Assembly: GCF_000145215.1 (NCBI RefSeq)
Contig: NC_014392.1
Coordinates: 1-64,000, forward strand
Source: Caldicellulosiruptor obsidiansis OB47
Lineage (GTDB): Bacteria; Bacillota; Thermoanaerobacteria; Caldicellulosiruptorales; Caldicellulosiruptoraceae
Direction of reading: 5' to 3'
DNA length: 64,000 nucleotides
Shown here: positions 19,449-28,820 of the stretch, in pieces
How the letters are laid out: every line of letters begins with the position of its first letter
Position numbering within the stretch: the stretch's first letter is position 1
Notes under the pieces: model-generated
Seen by the model: the letters and a program-made list of their open reading frames with translations, nothing else
What the model was told of the DNA's origin: nothing
Databases searched by the model: none
Program-made: the position numbers and the translations under genes

Positions 19449-20327
19449 ATGAAGACAAAGCCAGGTTCACTTCTTATGATACTTGCAATGGCAGTTGCAA
19501 TTGCGGTTTTAAGTTTTTTATTTGCGTCTTTTGTTCTTGCTAAAACGCAGATTCCCCAAAAACCTGTTGAAAATGTCTACATTTTTGACTATGCGAACTT
19601 GATTGATAGCTCTGATGAAGAAGAGATGAGGGCTTTGGCAAAGGAAGTAGAGGACAAATCAAAGGCAGAGATAGTAGTTGTGACAGTAGAAACTCTTGGA
19701 AGCTACACAATAGAAGAGTATGCAAATGAACTTTTCAACAGCTGGGGGATTGGCGACAAAGAGCTTAACAATGGAGTTTTGATTTTGGTAAACAAGGAGA
19801 ATTTGCTATCTGGCAAGAGAGGAAGAATAAGAATAGAAGTTGGCTATGGACTGGAAGGTGCGATAACAGATGGTGAAGCGGGAAGGATACTTGATGAGTA
19901 TGCTATACCTGCATTTGAGAACAAAGAGTATTCAAAGGGGATAAAAAATACATTTTTAGCAGTTGCAAGCGAGGTTGCAAATGAGTATGGGCTTAAGATA
20001 AATTCAATAGAGGGCTTTAAAAATGATAAAAGCAAACATTCAAATGACAAAAGCAATGTTGTGATGGTTGTTTTTGTGGCAATTTTGATTGGTTTTTCCT
20101 TATCAATAATGGGGATAGTAATTTTACTTGCATATAAAAATCCAAAACTCTTCAATGATTCTCAATATACTTTGTGGAAGTGGGAAAAGAGGATTTATTT
20201 TAAAGATAAGTTTGACAAAAATGATGAAGATGATGACTCTTTTAAATGGTTTAGAGGAGGTTCATCGGGAGGTGGATTTGGAGGTTTTGGAGGAGGGTCA
20301 TCTGGCGGTGGAGGTGCAAGCAGGTAA
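19449..20327 (+). CDS. TPM-domain membrane protein, YgcG type
   Basis: A 292-residue protein with an N-terminal signal or anchor, a TPM domain (about residues 40-165: VYIFDYANLIDSSDEEEM, KAEIVVVTVETL, FNSWGIGDKELNNGVLILV, IRIEVGYGLEGAITDGEAG), a membrane helix (VVMVVFVAILIGFSLSIMGIVILL), and a Gly/Ser-rich tail (GGSSGGGFGGFGGGSSGGGGASR). The tail is the usual ending of YgcG-type proteins. TPM domains have been reported as weak phosphatases and in photosystem repair. The gene is paired with lemA, so the two products probably work together at the membrane. Confidence 0.85.
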   Translation: MKTKPGSLLMILAMAVAIAVLSFLFASFVLAKTQIPQKPVENVYIFDYANLIDSSDEEEMRALAKEVEDKSKAEIVVVTVETLGSYTIEEYANELFNSWGIGDKELNNGVLILVNKENLLSGKRGRIRIEVGYGLEGAITDGEAGRILDEYAIPAFENKEYSKGIKNTFLAVASEVANEYGLKINSIEGFKNDKSKHSNDKSNVVMVVFVAILIGFSLSIMGIVILLAYKNPKLFNDSQYTLWKWEKRIYFKDKFDKNDEDDDSFKWFRGGSSGGGFGGFGGGSSGGGGASR

Positions 20328-20344
20328 AAAAGCCTGCTTTTTTT
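20318..20344 (+). terminator. Terminator overlapping the TPM gene stop
   Basis: AAGCAGG (20318-20324) pairs with CCTGCTT (20333-20339), then T-rich sequence. The stop codon lies in the loop. Confidence 0.85.
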
Positions 20345-20485
20345 GTTTTTATTTTGATTCTTCAATATGATAAAATTGAAAGGTGTACAGAAAATTTTAG
20401 AATTATCAAAACTTAAAAAAGCACAGGAGCTGAGAACGTTGGTACAGGAATTAGCAAAAAAATATATGCCTCAATAACAGATTAC

Positions 20486-22228
20486 ATGATAAGAAGACTC
20501 GCTTCAAATGATAATGTTTATATTCGAGGAATACAGCTTTACAATCACGGAAGAGTAAAGAATCCAAAATTTAATCCAGAGCTTATGATAGCTGAAGCAA
20601 AGGTAGAAGGTGATACAGATACATATAATGTCATCCTTGATCTTGACGTTGATACTGAGGGAGAAGAGAATAATTTAAAAGCAAGCATTTATAAAGTTGG
20701 ATTTTGGTGTGAATGCAAAGCAGCTCAGACCTACAAAGGACTTTGCAAACATTCGGTTGCTCTTTTAAAAACTCTTTCTAAAGGTGAGGTTGAAGTTGTA
20801 GATTATCCAACACCTATTTTTTTGGAATTGAAAAAGAAGTTTGAAGAGGAAGAGAGGCAAAAAAGAAGGACAGAGTTTAAAAAAAGACTTGAAAAGATAA
20901 AAAGTACTTATGCACATGCAATGACAAGACTTATATCAGAAATAGATATAAAACCGAATGTATATTTAAAGAAGATAATAGAGTCAGTATCTGTTGATGC
21001 CTTAAATATGAGGTTTAAGATATACTCTGAAGATATAGGGAAGGAATATTTTATCAAAGATATAGGTGATTTTTCAGAAGCCTATATTAATAAAATTGAA
21101 TATCAATTTGGGAAAAAGTTTGTATATAATCCATTTATACATGTATTTCCGGAAGAAGACAAAAAACTTTTAGAGTTTATTTACAAACTTAAGAATATAA
21201 AGCCAGTTATTTTCTCAGCCCAATATCTTAGTATTCCCTATGCCTTGTGGGAAGACTTTTTCAATCTTATAAACAGACAAGAAATCTTTACAGCTTACGG
21301 CGAAGGAAATGAATATAAGAAGATAAAGGTAGATATTACCAAACCAGTATATATTGATATTTTTGTGGATATGAATGAAGAAGAAGCCAACATAAAATCT
21401 GAGTTTTTAAAAGAAGCAGATGTGCTTGACTGGAAACAAAGAGCAAGGTTTGTAATATACAAAGATACTCTGACTGTGCTAAAAGAACCGCACAATTTCA
21501 TAATTTATCCTCTTTTTTACTACAATTGTGTTGAATTTGCAGCAGATGAAATACAGGGAGAGATAAAATTAAATAATGAAGATTTAAAAGAATTTATAGA
21601 AATTATTTATCCTGTTGCTAAAGAGTATTGCAGATTTGAAATGTCACAAAAAGTAAAAGAGTTTTTAGAATTAAAAGATGAAGAGCTGAAATTAAAGGTT
21701 TTATTTGATACTTACAAAAAAGGCATTTGTGCGCAGATAAAATATACAGATGGGTCAACTGATTTGGATATTGAAAAAGCAGGATTAAAGAGAGATTTAG
21801 TAAAAGAGCTTAAAATTGCATATATATTTACAGCCTATGGATTTGAAAGAAATCAAAAGAAGCAATATATTTTAGAGGATGAAGAAAAGATTTTTAATTT
21901 TGTCACAAATGGACTTTCAACTCTGATGAATATTGCAGATGTGTACTATTCAGAAACTTTTAAAAGTTTCAAAATAAAGAAAAAGACAAAGTTCAATGTA
22001 AAGGTGAGCTTAAATCATGTATCGGTAGAATTCTGGCTTTCTGCTGAGGATATTCCACAGGATGAAGTGCAGACGTTCTGGCTTCTTTAGAAGAGAAAAA
22101 GAAATATCACAGGCTGAAAGATGGTGCAATCCTACTTTTAGATGATCCAGAGCTTGAAAAGATTCAAAATATAGTAAAAGATCTTGATATTCTTAAGAAA
22201 GACCTCAAAATCGGATTTAAAGAGAATT
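20486..22228 (+). pseudogene. SWIM/SNF2 helicase N-terminal part, frameshifted and truncated
   Basis: The open frame (20486-22090, 534 residues) carries a SWIM zinc finger (CEC...CKH, about residues 74-88) and the long SNF2-associated region found before the helicase motor in bacterial SWIM-SNF2 proteins of about 1000 residues. Near 22075 the frame shifts. The other frame continues the same domain (SLEEKKKYHRLKDGAILLLDDPELEKI) to about 22228, where it runs into a Uma2 gene. The whole helicase motor is gone. The start is also doubtful: there is no ribosome site before ATG 20486 and the frame stays open upstream. A remnant rather than a working enzyme. Confidence 0.75.
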
Positions 22229-22750
22229 TCTGAAAATCAAGTATATAGCTTGATTGATGGAACTTTGTTTTTGCATGCTGCACCAAGCTGGCAGCAACAA
22301 AAGGTTTTGAAAGAACTGATGTTCATATTTGGTAACTATTTGAAAGATAGAGATTACGAAATATTTTCTGCACCATTTGATGTGTTTTTGGAGGCAAAGG
22401 ATGAACATGAAGTTGAAAATGCCACAACGGTTGTTCAGCCAGACTTGACTATAATCTGTGAGAAATCAAAACTTGCAAAAACAGGGTATATAGGCGTCCC
22501 ACAAATGATAATAGAGATAACCTCGCCTTCTACAGTCAGACTTGATAGAGTTTTGAAGTTCAACAAATATGAAGAGGCAGGTGTAAAAGAATACTGGGTT
22601 GTAGAGCCAGAAAATAAAATAATCACTTGTTTTGTTTTGGAGCCAGACGGTCGTTATGGAAGACCAAAGATTTTTTCAGAAGGGGACATAATAAAGGTTG
22701 TTACTTTTCCTGGTTTAGAAATACATGTGAATAAGATTTTTGAAATATAA
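22184..22750 (+). pseudogene. Truncated Uma2-family gene fused to the helicase remnant
   Basis: Residues from about 17 on are a good Uma2 protein: YSLIDGTLFLHAAPSW, VVQPDLTIICEKSKLAKTGYIGVPQMIIEITSPST, KFNKYEEAGVKEYWVVEPENK. The normal first 20 residues (the region matching TYEDYLNW in the copy at 15972) are absent. The codons before the Uma2 match are out-of-frame helicase sequence, so the native start was lost at a junction near 22225. An N-terminal extension from TTG 22184 could be translated, which leaves some chance that a product exists. The catalytic segment is intact. Confidence 0.6.
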
Positions 22751-22754
22751 CAAG

Positions 22755-22797
22755 TGGGTAGGGAGGGAAAAAGCCATCTTACCCAAAATTTTTTTAT
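22755..22797 (+). terminator. Terminator-like hairpin after the truncated Uma2 gene
   Basis: GTGGGTA and TACCC pair over a purine-rich loop, followed by AAAATTTTTTTAT. Confidence 0.5.
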
Positions 22798-23086
22798 AAC
22801 AAGAGAGGAATTTTAAATCATTTTAATTGTAAATTTCAGAGCTAAGAAAGGAGGTTTATATTCTTAAAAATTTATGCAACAGACTGTTTATATCATGGAT
22901 GTACAAAACAAAAAGATTCACTTTTTTCAATAAATTATACAGGATTCTGGTGTAAAAAGCCTTTTTTCTTTATGAAGAAGTATAAATATAAAATTAGAAT
23001 TGAATAAATAAACATAAAAATATATGTAGTACAAATTTTTATAGAATTATGTTAGAATCAAAGGAGCAAAAATTACAACAAATGGG
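22798..23086. other. AT-rich stretch upstream of the IS1182-like gene
   Basis: No gene seen between the hairpin and the transposase. The left end of the IS1182-like element must lie here, but I could not match a terminal inverted repeat to the sequence after 24721. GGAG (23062-23065) and GGGGTG (23084-23089) precede the transposase start. Confidence 0.35.
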
Positions 23087-24721
23087 GTGTTGTACTTGTT
23101 TAGAGAAAATAACAACCATCTCCAACAATCATTATTTGAAAGTGTTAACTTCATGGATTCAAGGATAAAGGCTAAACTTGAAAAATCATGGGCTCCCATA
23201 TTTTATAAATACGTGTTCTGCAACATCGATGAAAAACCCTTTTCAGTTTTATACAGTGATACAGGAAGGGCTAACTTCCCGGTTAACATACTTCTTTCCT
23301 TGGAATACATAAAACACCTTAAAAACTACTCTGATGATGAACTTATCGAAAATTTCAACTTCAATTACCTGATAAATTATGCTGTAGGAATAAGAACATA
23401 AGTAAATATGAACCTTTCAGAGAAAACCTTATATGACTTTAGAACAAGGATATACAAATACCTCATAAAACATCCTGAACAAGAGGACTTAATATTCGGG
23501 CAGTTTTTAAATCTTACCATGATTTTTGCCAAAGAAGCAGGTATATACATGAAAGAACAGCGGATGGACTCCACCATGTTCATGTCAAACATCAAAAAAG
23601 CAGGAAGAGTTGCCCTTGCCTTTGATGTACTTTACAGGGCAGTAAAATCCATTCCTGAAGACAGACTTTCAGAGAACCTAAAAAAAGTTCTCAACCCTGA
23701 ATTTAGGGCAGAAGTGATACACAAAACCAAGCCTTCAGAAGGCGAAAGCAGGCTGGAAATGCTCTTGAATCTTTGCCAAGAAACAAAAGAAACAATTGAA
23801 AACATTTCTGAACTAAAAAACTCCGATGCGTATAGGATCCTTGAAAGATTTTTGTCGGAACAGGCGTACTACGACGAACAAACCAAGAAGCTCAAGGCCA
23901 AAGATAGCAAAAGTATACCCAGCGATTCTCTTCAGTCAGCATATGATGAGGATGCTACTTATCGCAAGAAGGGGAACAAAGCTGAAAGCGGATATGTTTT
24001 AAACCTTAGCGAAACCTGTGCAAAAGAAAATTCTTTTCAGCTCATAACAGACTATACGGTAGAAAAGAACGTAAAGAGTGATGTAGAGCTTTTAAAAGAG
24101 AGACTACCTATTGTAAAACAGAATACAAAATGTCAAGAAGTCTATGTAGACGGTGGTTATTACTCCAAAGAAGTAGTACAAATTGCAAAAGAGAACTGTG
24201 TAGAAGTTCATTTTACTGATTTAAACGGTAGGAAGCCTGTTAGGATGTCAGTGAGCGAATATGAAATAGATGAAGAGACGAAAGTGATAAAGAAATGCCC
24301 AAGGGGAATAATACCCATCCATGCAAGTGTTAAGAAAGGGCAGACGGTAGCCCATTTTCCAAAAGAAGCCTGTGCAAAGTGTGAATTAAAAAATCAATGT
24401 TATTGCAAAGAGCAGAAAAAAGATTATGTGGTGAGGGTAAATCTAAAATCGATAGAAGCAGCCAAACAACGGGAAAAGATAGAATGCAGGTGTGAGGGAA
24501 ACAAGGGCAAAAGAGCAGCAATAGAAGGTACTAATTCAGCCTTGAAGAGGGGTCATGGTCTTTCGAAGCTTCGAGTAAGGGGACTTGTAAAATGTAGAGT
24601 AAACGTAGGTTTAAAGGTATTGGCCCAGAATTTTAAGCGTTTTGCAAGATACATGTTGGAGCGAGCTAAAAAAGCTATTGGAGAGAGGCAGGGGGGAAGT
24701 GCGCCCGTATTGGTACAATAA
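23087..24721 (+). pseudogene. IS1182-like DDE transposase interrupted by one stop
   Basis: One reading frame from 23087 to 24721, broken only by a TAA at 23399-23401 (after NYAVGIRT). Both sides match a single IS1182-type transposase: the N-terminal half has YSDTGRANFPVNILLSLEYIK, the rest has Asp in QRMDSTMFMSN, Asp in VYVDGGYYSKE, a Cys cluster (CAKCELKNQCYC), and Glu in AAIEGTNSALKRGHGLSKLRVRG. With the stop read as sense, the protein would be about 544 residues, the normal size. The codon could be a recent inactivating mutation. The start is GTG 23087 or TTG 23096. Confidence 0.75.
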
Positions 24722-25306
24722 ATGGTAATAACGTATTATAAAGGTAATACATAAGATTTTCTCGGCAGATTTTAGACTGGATTTTTGTTGTCACAGGCAT
24801 AAATTACCACAATTTACCTGAATAAATTTTCAAAGTACAGAAAGGCAGATTCTAAAATTGAGTTTTTATACTAGAATCATATAGAAAATAAGAGAAAGAT
24901 TAAAAGAAATAAAGCTATATAAAGCTGAGCTTAAAAAAATAGCAAACAATAAAGAAAAATGGAGAAAAATAAGGTAAAGTATTGATTGACAAAATTGGGT
25001 AAGCAAAGTAAGCTTTTAATAAAAAGGTTAAACAAAAAAAGGTTTTAAAAGAAAATATAGATATAACATTAATAAAACATAAAGAAAAGAGTATTGTAAA
25101 GATAGTAAACTAACAGTAGGTATAAAAGTAAAGAAAATCACTGTTATGTAAGATAGATAAATATTATGAAGTAAGATAGAAGTTTTGTAAAAAGTCTATA
25201 TCGGATAATATGCAAGCAGTAAGGCAAAACCTCTCTTGCGCGCAAAGGGGTTTGAATATTAATTAGCTAATATTAAGATGATATTATCAAATGGAGGTGG
25301 TTAAAA
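24722..25306. other. Purine-rich gene-free stretch with hairpins before an ABC operon
   Basis: 585 bases without a supported gene. The first part should hold the right end of the IS1182-like element. From about 24890 the plus strand is strikingly A/G-rich with many stops in all frames, like a decayed gene. Just before the next gene lie a hairpin at 25225-25254 (CAAAACCTCT...AGGGGTTTG) and a 7-base inverted repeat AATATTA/TAATATT (25255-25261, 25268-25274). These could be an operator or leader of the ABC operon. GGAGGTGG precedes its first ATG. Confidence 0.45.
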
Positions 25307-25714
25307 ATGACTAATTTAAAAATTAAGAGGTTATTAGGGGCAATTGGTATAATCATTTTTTCTTTATGTTTCATGATTGCATGGGCTGTCAGTAGTGGTA
25401 ACTATACAATAATTTTACCCGCATTTAAAGGTGATGTTATTGCGATGCAAGATTACAAACAAACTAATGATCAATTTGTCTATAATAAAGTTATTTCCGT
25501 AGGTAAAGGATATAAGGGTGCAGATTTTTGGGTAACTAAGCAAGATGATACACGAATCTCAAATGTAACACCATGCTATCCAAGTAATGGAACAGTTATG
25601 ATCAATTTAAACAATGGTCCATATTCAAAAGGTACTTATATAAAACTATATGCTCAAAATCATGAATTAACATATGTAGATGTCCAATTGAATGGCTGGG
25701 CAGATTTGAGGTAA
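25307..25714 (+). CDS. Small exported protein leading an ABC-transporter operon
   Basis: 135 residues. An N-terminal helix (LLGAIGIIIFSLCFMIAWAVSSG) looks like a signal peptide with cleavage near AVS. The mature part, about 105 residues, is polar and beta-rich, with one Cys (VTPCYPSNG) and repeated short strands (GADFWVTKQDDTRISN, YIKLYAQNHELTYVDVQLNGWADLR). The pattern resembles DUF2712-type small secreted proteins that sit next to ABC transporters in bacilli, but I cannot confirm this. A strong GGAGGTGG site suggests high expression. Five transport-related genes follow. A bacteriocin-like or signalling role is inference. Confidence 0.6.
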   Translation: MTNLKIKRLLGAIGIIIFSLCFMIAWAVSSGNYTIILPAFKGDVIAMQDYKQTNDQFVYNKVISVGKGYKGADFWVTKQDDTRISNVTPCYPSNGTVMINLNNGPYSKGTYIKLYAQNHELTYVDVQLNGWADLR

Positions 25715-25779
25715 AATTTGTATACTGTGAGCAGAGCTAAATTTGCTCTGCTCACCTCTTTTGAAAGGGGCGAAATAAG

Positions 25780-26619
25780 ATGTTTATGGATGTTTTAAAG
25801 TTTGAATTTAAAAAACTTTTGAGTAGAAAAGAATTTAACATTGTCTTAATGGTAAAATTTATATTGATTTGTGTTGCTTTTATATATGCAGTATTAACTT
25901 TATATAAGTTTCCATCATCAGAAATTCCTTCAGCGTATCAATTATGGATATGTCAAGATGGTGTGAATTTTGTAAATTATCTTGGAGATATTTATGCATT
26001 GTTTTTAATTACGTTACCAGTGTGTATAGCTTATGCGGATACATACTTAGAAGATAGAAAAGAAAAAGTGTTTGAGTTAATTATAACTCGATGTAAAAAA
26101 GAGATTTATATTTTATGTAAAGCAATTTGTGTTTTTTTATCTGGTTTTATAATAGTATTCTTTCCTTTACTGTTACATCAGATTCTTTGTATAATTGCTC
26201 TGCCGCTTTATAGTATTTCGGAGGCAACAAATGGCTTGCCAGTATACAGGAGTTATTTTCTTAGTACACAATTATATTTTTTTAATATTCATGTTAAAAA
26301 TCCATATCTTCATAATATTTTATATATGTTTTTAGATGGTCTATTTGGAGGTATAGTAGCGATTTTTTCATATTCCCTGTCTTTCCTCAAAAAGATTAAT
26401 AGATATGTAGTTATTATTCTTCCTACAGTTTTATTTCTAACAGAGAATTTTGTTGCTGCAGTTCTTCACAAAGCTAATTTTTCCTTAGGATATTACCTAA
26501 GTGTAACAACAAATGTTGTTGGGATGAATTACAATATATTTTCTTTTTCTTTAATTGTCTTAATAATGATTAGTGTTGTAATTATACTTACGAATGTATG
26601 TAGGGATGATATAGAATGA
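25780..26619 (+). CDS. ABC-2-type membrane protein, first permease of the operon
   Basis: 279 residues with six or so membrane helices and an ABC-2 permease layout: a short basic N-terminus (FEFKKLLSRKEFNIVLM), a first helix, then an amphipathic stretch YADTYLEDRKEKVFELIITRCKKEIYILCKAICVFLSG, which matches the coupling region of ABC-2 permeases. AAAGGGGCG precedes the ATG. It overlaps the next gene by 4 bases (ATGA), a sign of coupled translation. The substrate is unknown; the neighbouring secreted protein is the obvious candidate. Confidence 0.7.
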   Translation: MFMDVLKFEFKKLLSRKEFNIVLMVKFILICVAFIYAVLTLYKFPSSEIPSAYQLWICQDGVNFVNYLGDIYALFLITLPVCIAYADTYLEDRKEKVFELIITRCKKEIYILCKAICVFLSGFIIVFFPLLLHQILCIIALPLYSISEATNGLPVYRSYFLSTQLYFFNIHVKNPYLHNILYMFLDGLFGGIVAIFSYSLSFLKKINRYVVIILPTVLFLTENFVAAVLHKANFSLGYYLSVTTNVVGMNYNIFSFSLIVLIMISVVIILTNVCRDDIE

Positions 26620-27368
26620 AGTTAAAGCAGATATATACTTTTAATTTAGTAAAGCGTTTTTGCATATATGTTCTACTATTAACATTTGAGATTGGTCTTT
26701 TTATTCTGATGATGAAAGAAATAAAGTTCAAAGAGAATTTAAACTTGGATTATTTGTTTGCACAATTTTCACAGATAAAGTATTTTTCATTATACTATAT
26801 ACCTTTATTTCTCTTTGTTCTCAATAATTTGAATATATTAGATAACTACTTGGTATTTACCAAGTATACTAATATAAAGGATTGGTGGAAAGAAAAAATA
26901 AAGAAACTGATGGCAGAAACATTAATATATATTAGTATTTTTGCTTCTCCTATCATTATTGCAGTAATGGTAAACGGAAAGAAATTAATCCTTTCTAATT
27001 TGAAAGCAAGCATATTTATTATTATTTATTTTCTTATTGTGTTTATGCTATTTTGTGTAGTTGGTGTTATATATCTTATTACATCGTTTACATTTAAAAA
27101 ACAGTATATAGGGTTTGCAATTAGTTTTTTAGTAGGTTCTCTTGATTTTTTATTGAGTTTATTTAAGTACTATAATTTTGCTATGACAACATCTGGAATG
27201 CTGGCAGATTTCATTTTATCATTTAGATTTCCATTGAAGAAATTTTTATTTTTACAATTTATATATGTTGGATATTTTATTATGTTTTTTATACTTTTAA
27301 ATTTTATATCTTGTACTATATTGGAAAAGAGTGATCTTTACAGAGGTGATATAAAATTAGAAAGGTAG
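26616..27368 (+). CDS. Membrane protein, second permease-like protein of the operon
   Basis: 250 residues with about six hydrophobic helices (for example FCIYVLLLTFEIGLFILMM, SLYYIPLFLFVLNNLNIL, ASIFIIIYFLIVFMLFCVVGVIYLIT). It has no recognisable motif beyond its position, and resembles the poorly conserved second subunits of peptide-export ABC operons. Its ATG overlaps the stop of the gene before it. Low GC and high Ile/Phe/Tyr content set this operon apart from the housekeeping genes in the window. Confidence 0.6.
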   Translation: MKLKQIYTFNLVKRFCIYVLLLTFEIGLFILMMKEIKFKENLNLDYLFAQFSQIKYFSLYYIPLFLFVLNNLNILDNYLVFTKYTNIKDWWKEKIKKLMAETLIYISIFASPIIIAVMVNGKKLILSNLKASIFIIIYFLIVFMLFCVVGVIYLITSFTFKKQYIGFAISFLVGSLDFLLSLFKYYNFAMTTSGMLADFILSFRFPLKKFLFLQFIYVGYFIMFFILLNFISCTILEKSDLYRGDIKLER

Positions 27369-28150
27369 GTAGGTTACTTTTTGTATCAACAATTATAGGA
27401 AGTTTACTTTGCTGGTATGGAACAATTTATTTAAATTATTTCAAAAATAATTTCTTAGAAACTTTGATAATATTCTGTGGTAATATCTTACCTTATCCAC
27501 AAAAGAGTATGAATATTTGGCTTACTCCTTATTTACTCTATGCTGTGCCTAAATTGTATGTTTTATTTGAAATGGGTAATTTTTTTTATGAGGATTTTAT
27601 TATATGCTCTGTATATGTTTTTACTAGAAAAGAAAGTAGATTGTTTTGGTTTATAAAAAAATTAGGTAATATTTCTAAATATGTGTTTGGGTATTATACA
27701 GGGGTGATAGTTTCAGTGGTTGTAGTTGGTATTATTAGAGGGCTTAAAACAAGGTCATTTTCTGATTTTGTATTTATCATTATTTCGGTTATAATTTTAA
27801 ATTTTCTATCTTCTTTAATATTTGTTTTATTAACAAATGTATTATCTCTTTATTCGAATTCCAGATTGTCAATATTATACTCGGTGTTGGTATGGACAGT
27901 GTGTTTTTTACAAGCTTTTGTTTACATTGGGAACATTCAACCTTTATTGATAAAATTAAATCCTGTGTTGCAACCAGTTATAATATGGCATGATAACTAT
28001 TTTTTGAAAAAATATAATGTGTTTGAAATAGAACCTATACATACTTTCGATATGTTATGGTCATTATTAGTGTTATGTATCTATTTATTAGGTATAATTC
28101 TATTTGGAGTAAGAGTTATAAAAACAATTGAAATAACTGATAGAGATTAA
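27356..28150 (+). CDS. ABC-2-type membrane protein, third permease-like protein
   Basis: The first ordinary start codon is TTG 27464, but it has no ribosome site and would remove the first membrane helix. The same frame is open upstream to a stop at 27347-27349 and encodes KIRKVGRLLFVSTIIGSLLCWYG, a typical N-terminal basic-then-hydrophobic segment. AGAGGTG at 27342-27348 lies 7 bases before an ATT codon at 27356. I therefore place the start at ATT, a rare start known from infC; the alternative is 27464. The rest has the ABC-2 motif (EDFIICSVYVFTRKESRLFWFIKKLGN) and about six helices. It overlaps the previous gene by 13 bases. Confidence 0.6.
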   Translation: MRKVGRLLFVSTIIGSLLCWYGTIYLNYFKNNFLETLIIFCGNILPYPQKSMNIWLTPYLLYAVPKLYVLFEMGNFFYEDFIICSVYVFTRKESRLFWFIKKLGNISKYVFGYYTGVIVSVVVVGIIRGLKTRSFSDFVFIIISVIILNFLSSLIFVLLTNVLSLYSNSRLSILYSVLVWTVCFLQAFVYIGNIQPLLIKLNPVLQPVIIWHDNYFLKKYNVFEIEPIHTFDMLWSLLVLCIYLLGIILFGVRVIKTIEITDRD

Positions 28151-28171
28151 AATTAAGAGGTGAATTTTACA

Positions 28172-28819
28172 ATGAATGCAGTAGAGATAAGGAATTTAAC
28201 TAAAATAATTAGAGGAAAAGTTATTTTGAATGATATTAACCTTGAACTTGAGCAAGGAAAAATCTATGGTTTTTTTGGCAGAAATGGGTCAGGCAAAACA
28301 ATGCTTTTTAGGGCTATATGTGGATTAATAAAGCCAACATCAGGTGAGGTTGTTGTTTTTGGAAAAAGGATAGGAATAGATGTATCATTTCCAGATAGCT
28401 TGGGATTAATTATAGAAAATGTTGGATTGTGGGGTCAGTGGACAGGCTTTCAAAATTTAAAATTTTTGGCTTCAATAAAAAATATCATAAATGATAATGA
28501 GATAAGAGCAGCAATAAAGAGAGTTGGACTTGATCCCGATGACAAAAGACCATATAGGAAGTATTCCTTGGGTATGAAACAAAGGCTTGCTATAGCTCAA
28601 GCTATAATGGAAAGGCCTCAACTAATTGTTTTAGATGAACCTACCAATTCACTTGATGAAGAAGGTGTTAGTTTGGTAAGAAAAATATTATTAGAGGAAA
28701 AGGAAAGAGGTGCAACTATATTAATAGCAAGCCATATAAAAGAGGACATTGATTTACTTTGTGACTATAAATTCAAGGTAGATGATGGTAAAGTATACTG
28801 TGTAGAGGGTGGCAGGTGA
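28172..28819 (+). CDS. ABC transporter ATP-binding protein
   Basis: 215 residues. Walker A GRNGSGKT, signature YSLGMKQRLAIAQAI, Walker B LIVLDEPTNSLDEEG and the switch His in ASHIKED are all intact, so this is an active ATPase of the bacitracin/antimicrobial-peptide export group. I start at ATG 28172, 9 bases after AAGAGGTG; an in-frame GTG at 28160 lies inside that site. It should power the three membrane proteins encoded just upstream. Confidence 0.88.
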   Translation: MNAVEIRNLTKIIRGKVILNDINLELEQGKIYGFFGRNGSGKTMLFRAICGLIKPTSGEVVVFGKRIGIDVSFPDSLGLIIENVGLWGQWTGFQNLKFLASIKNIINDNEIRAAIKRVGLDPDDKRPYRKYSLGMKQRLAIAQAIMERPQLIVLDEPTNSLDEEGVSLVRKILLEEKERGATILIASHIKEDIDLLCDYKFKVDDGKVYCVEGGR

Positions 28820-28820
28820 A

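Noticed and set aside
20367-20477. Short frame of 36 codons (starts MIKLKGVQKILEL) before the helicase remnant
   Set aside because: The start sits in a stretch that looks like a promoter, no ribosome site, and no family; listed here only for completeness.
23399-23401. Programmed read-through of the TAA in the IS1182-like gene
   Set aside because: No special context or structure seen after the stop; plain mutation is simpler.
22868-24770. Terminal inverted repeats of the IS1182-like element
   Set aside because: Weak matches around 22870 and 24770 (agactg-like) were too short and imperfect to set the boundaries.
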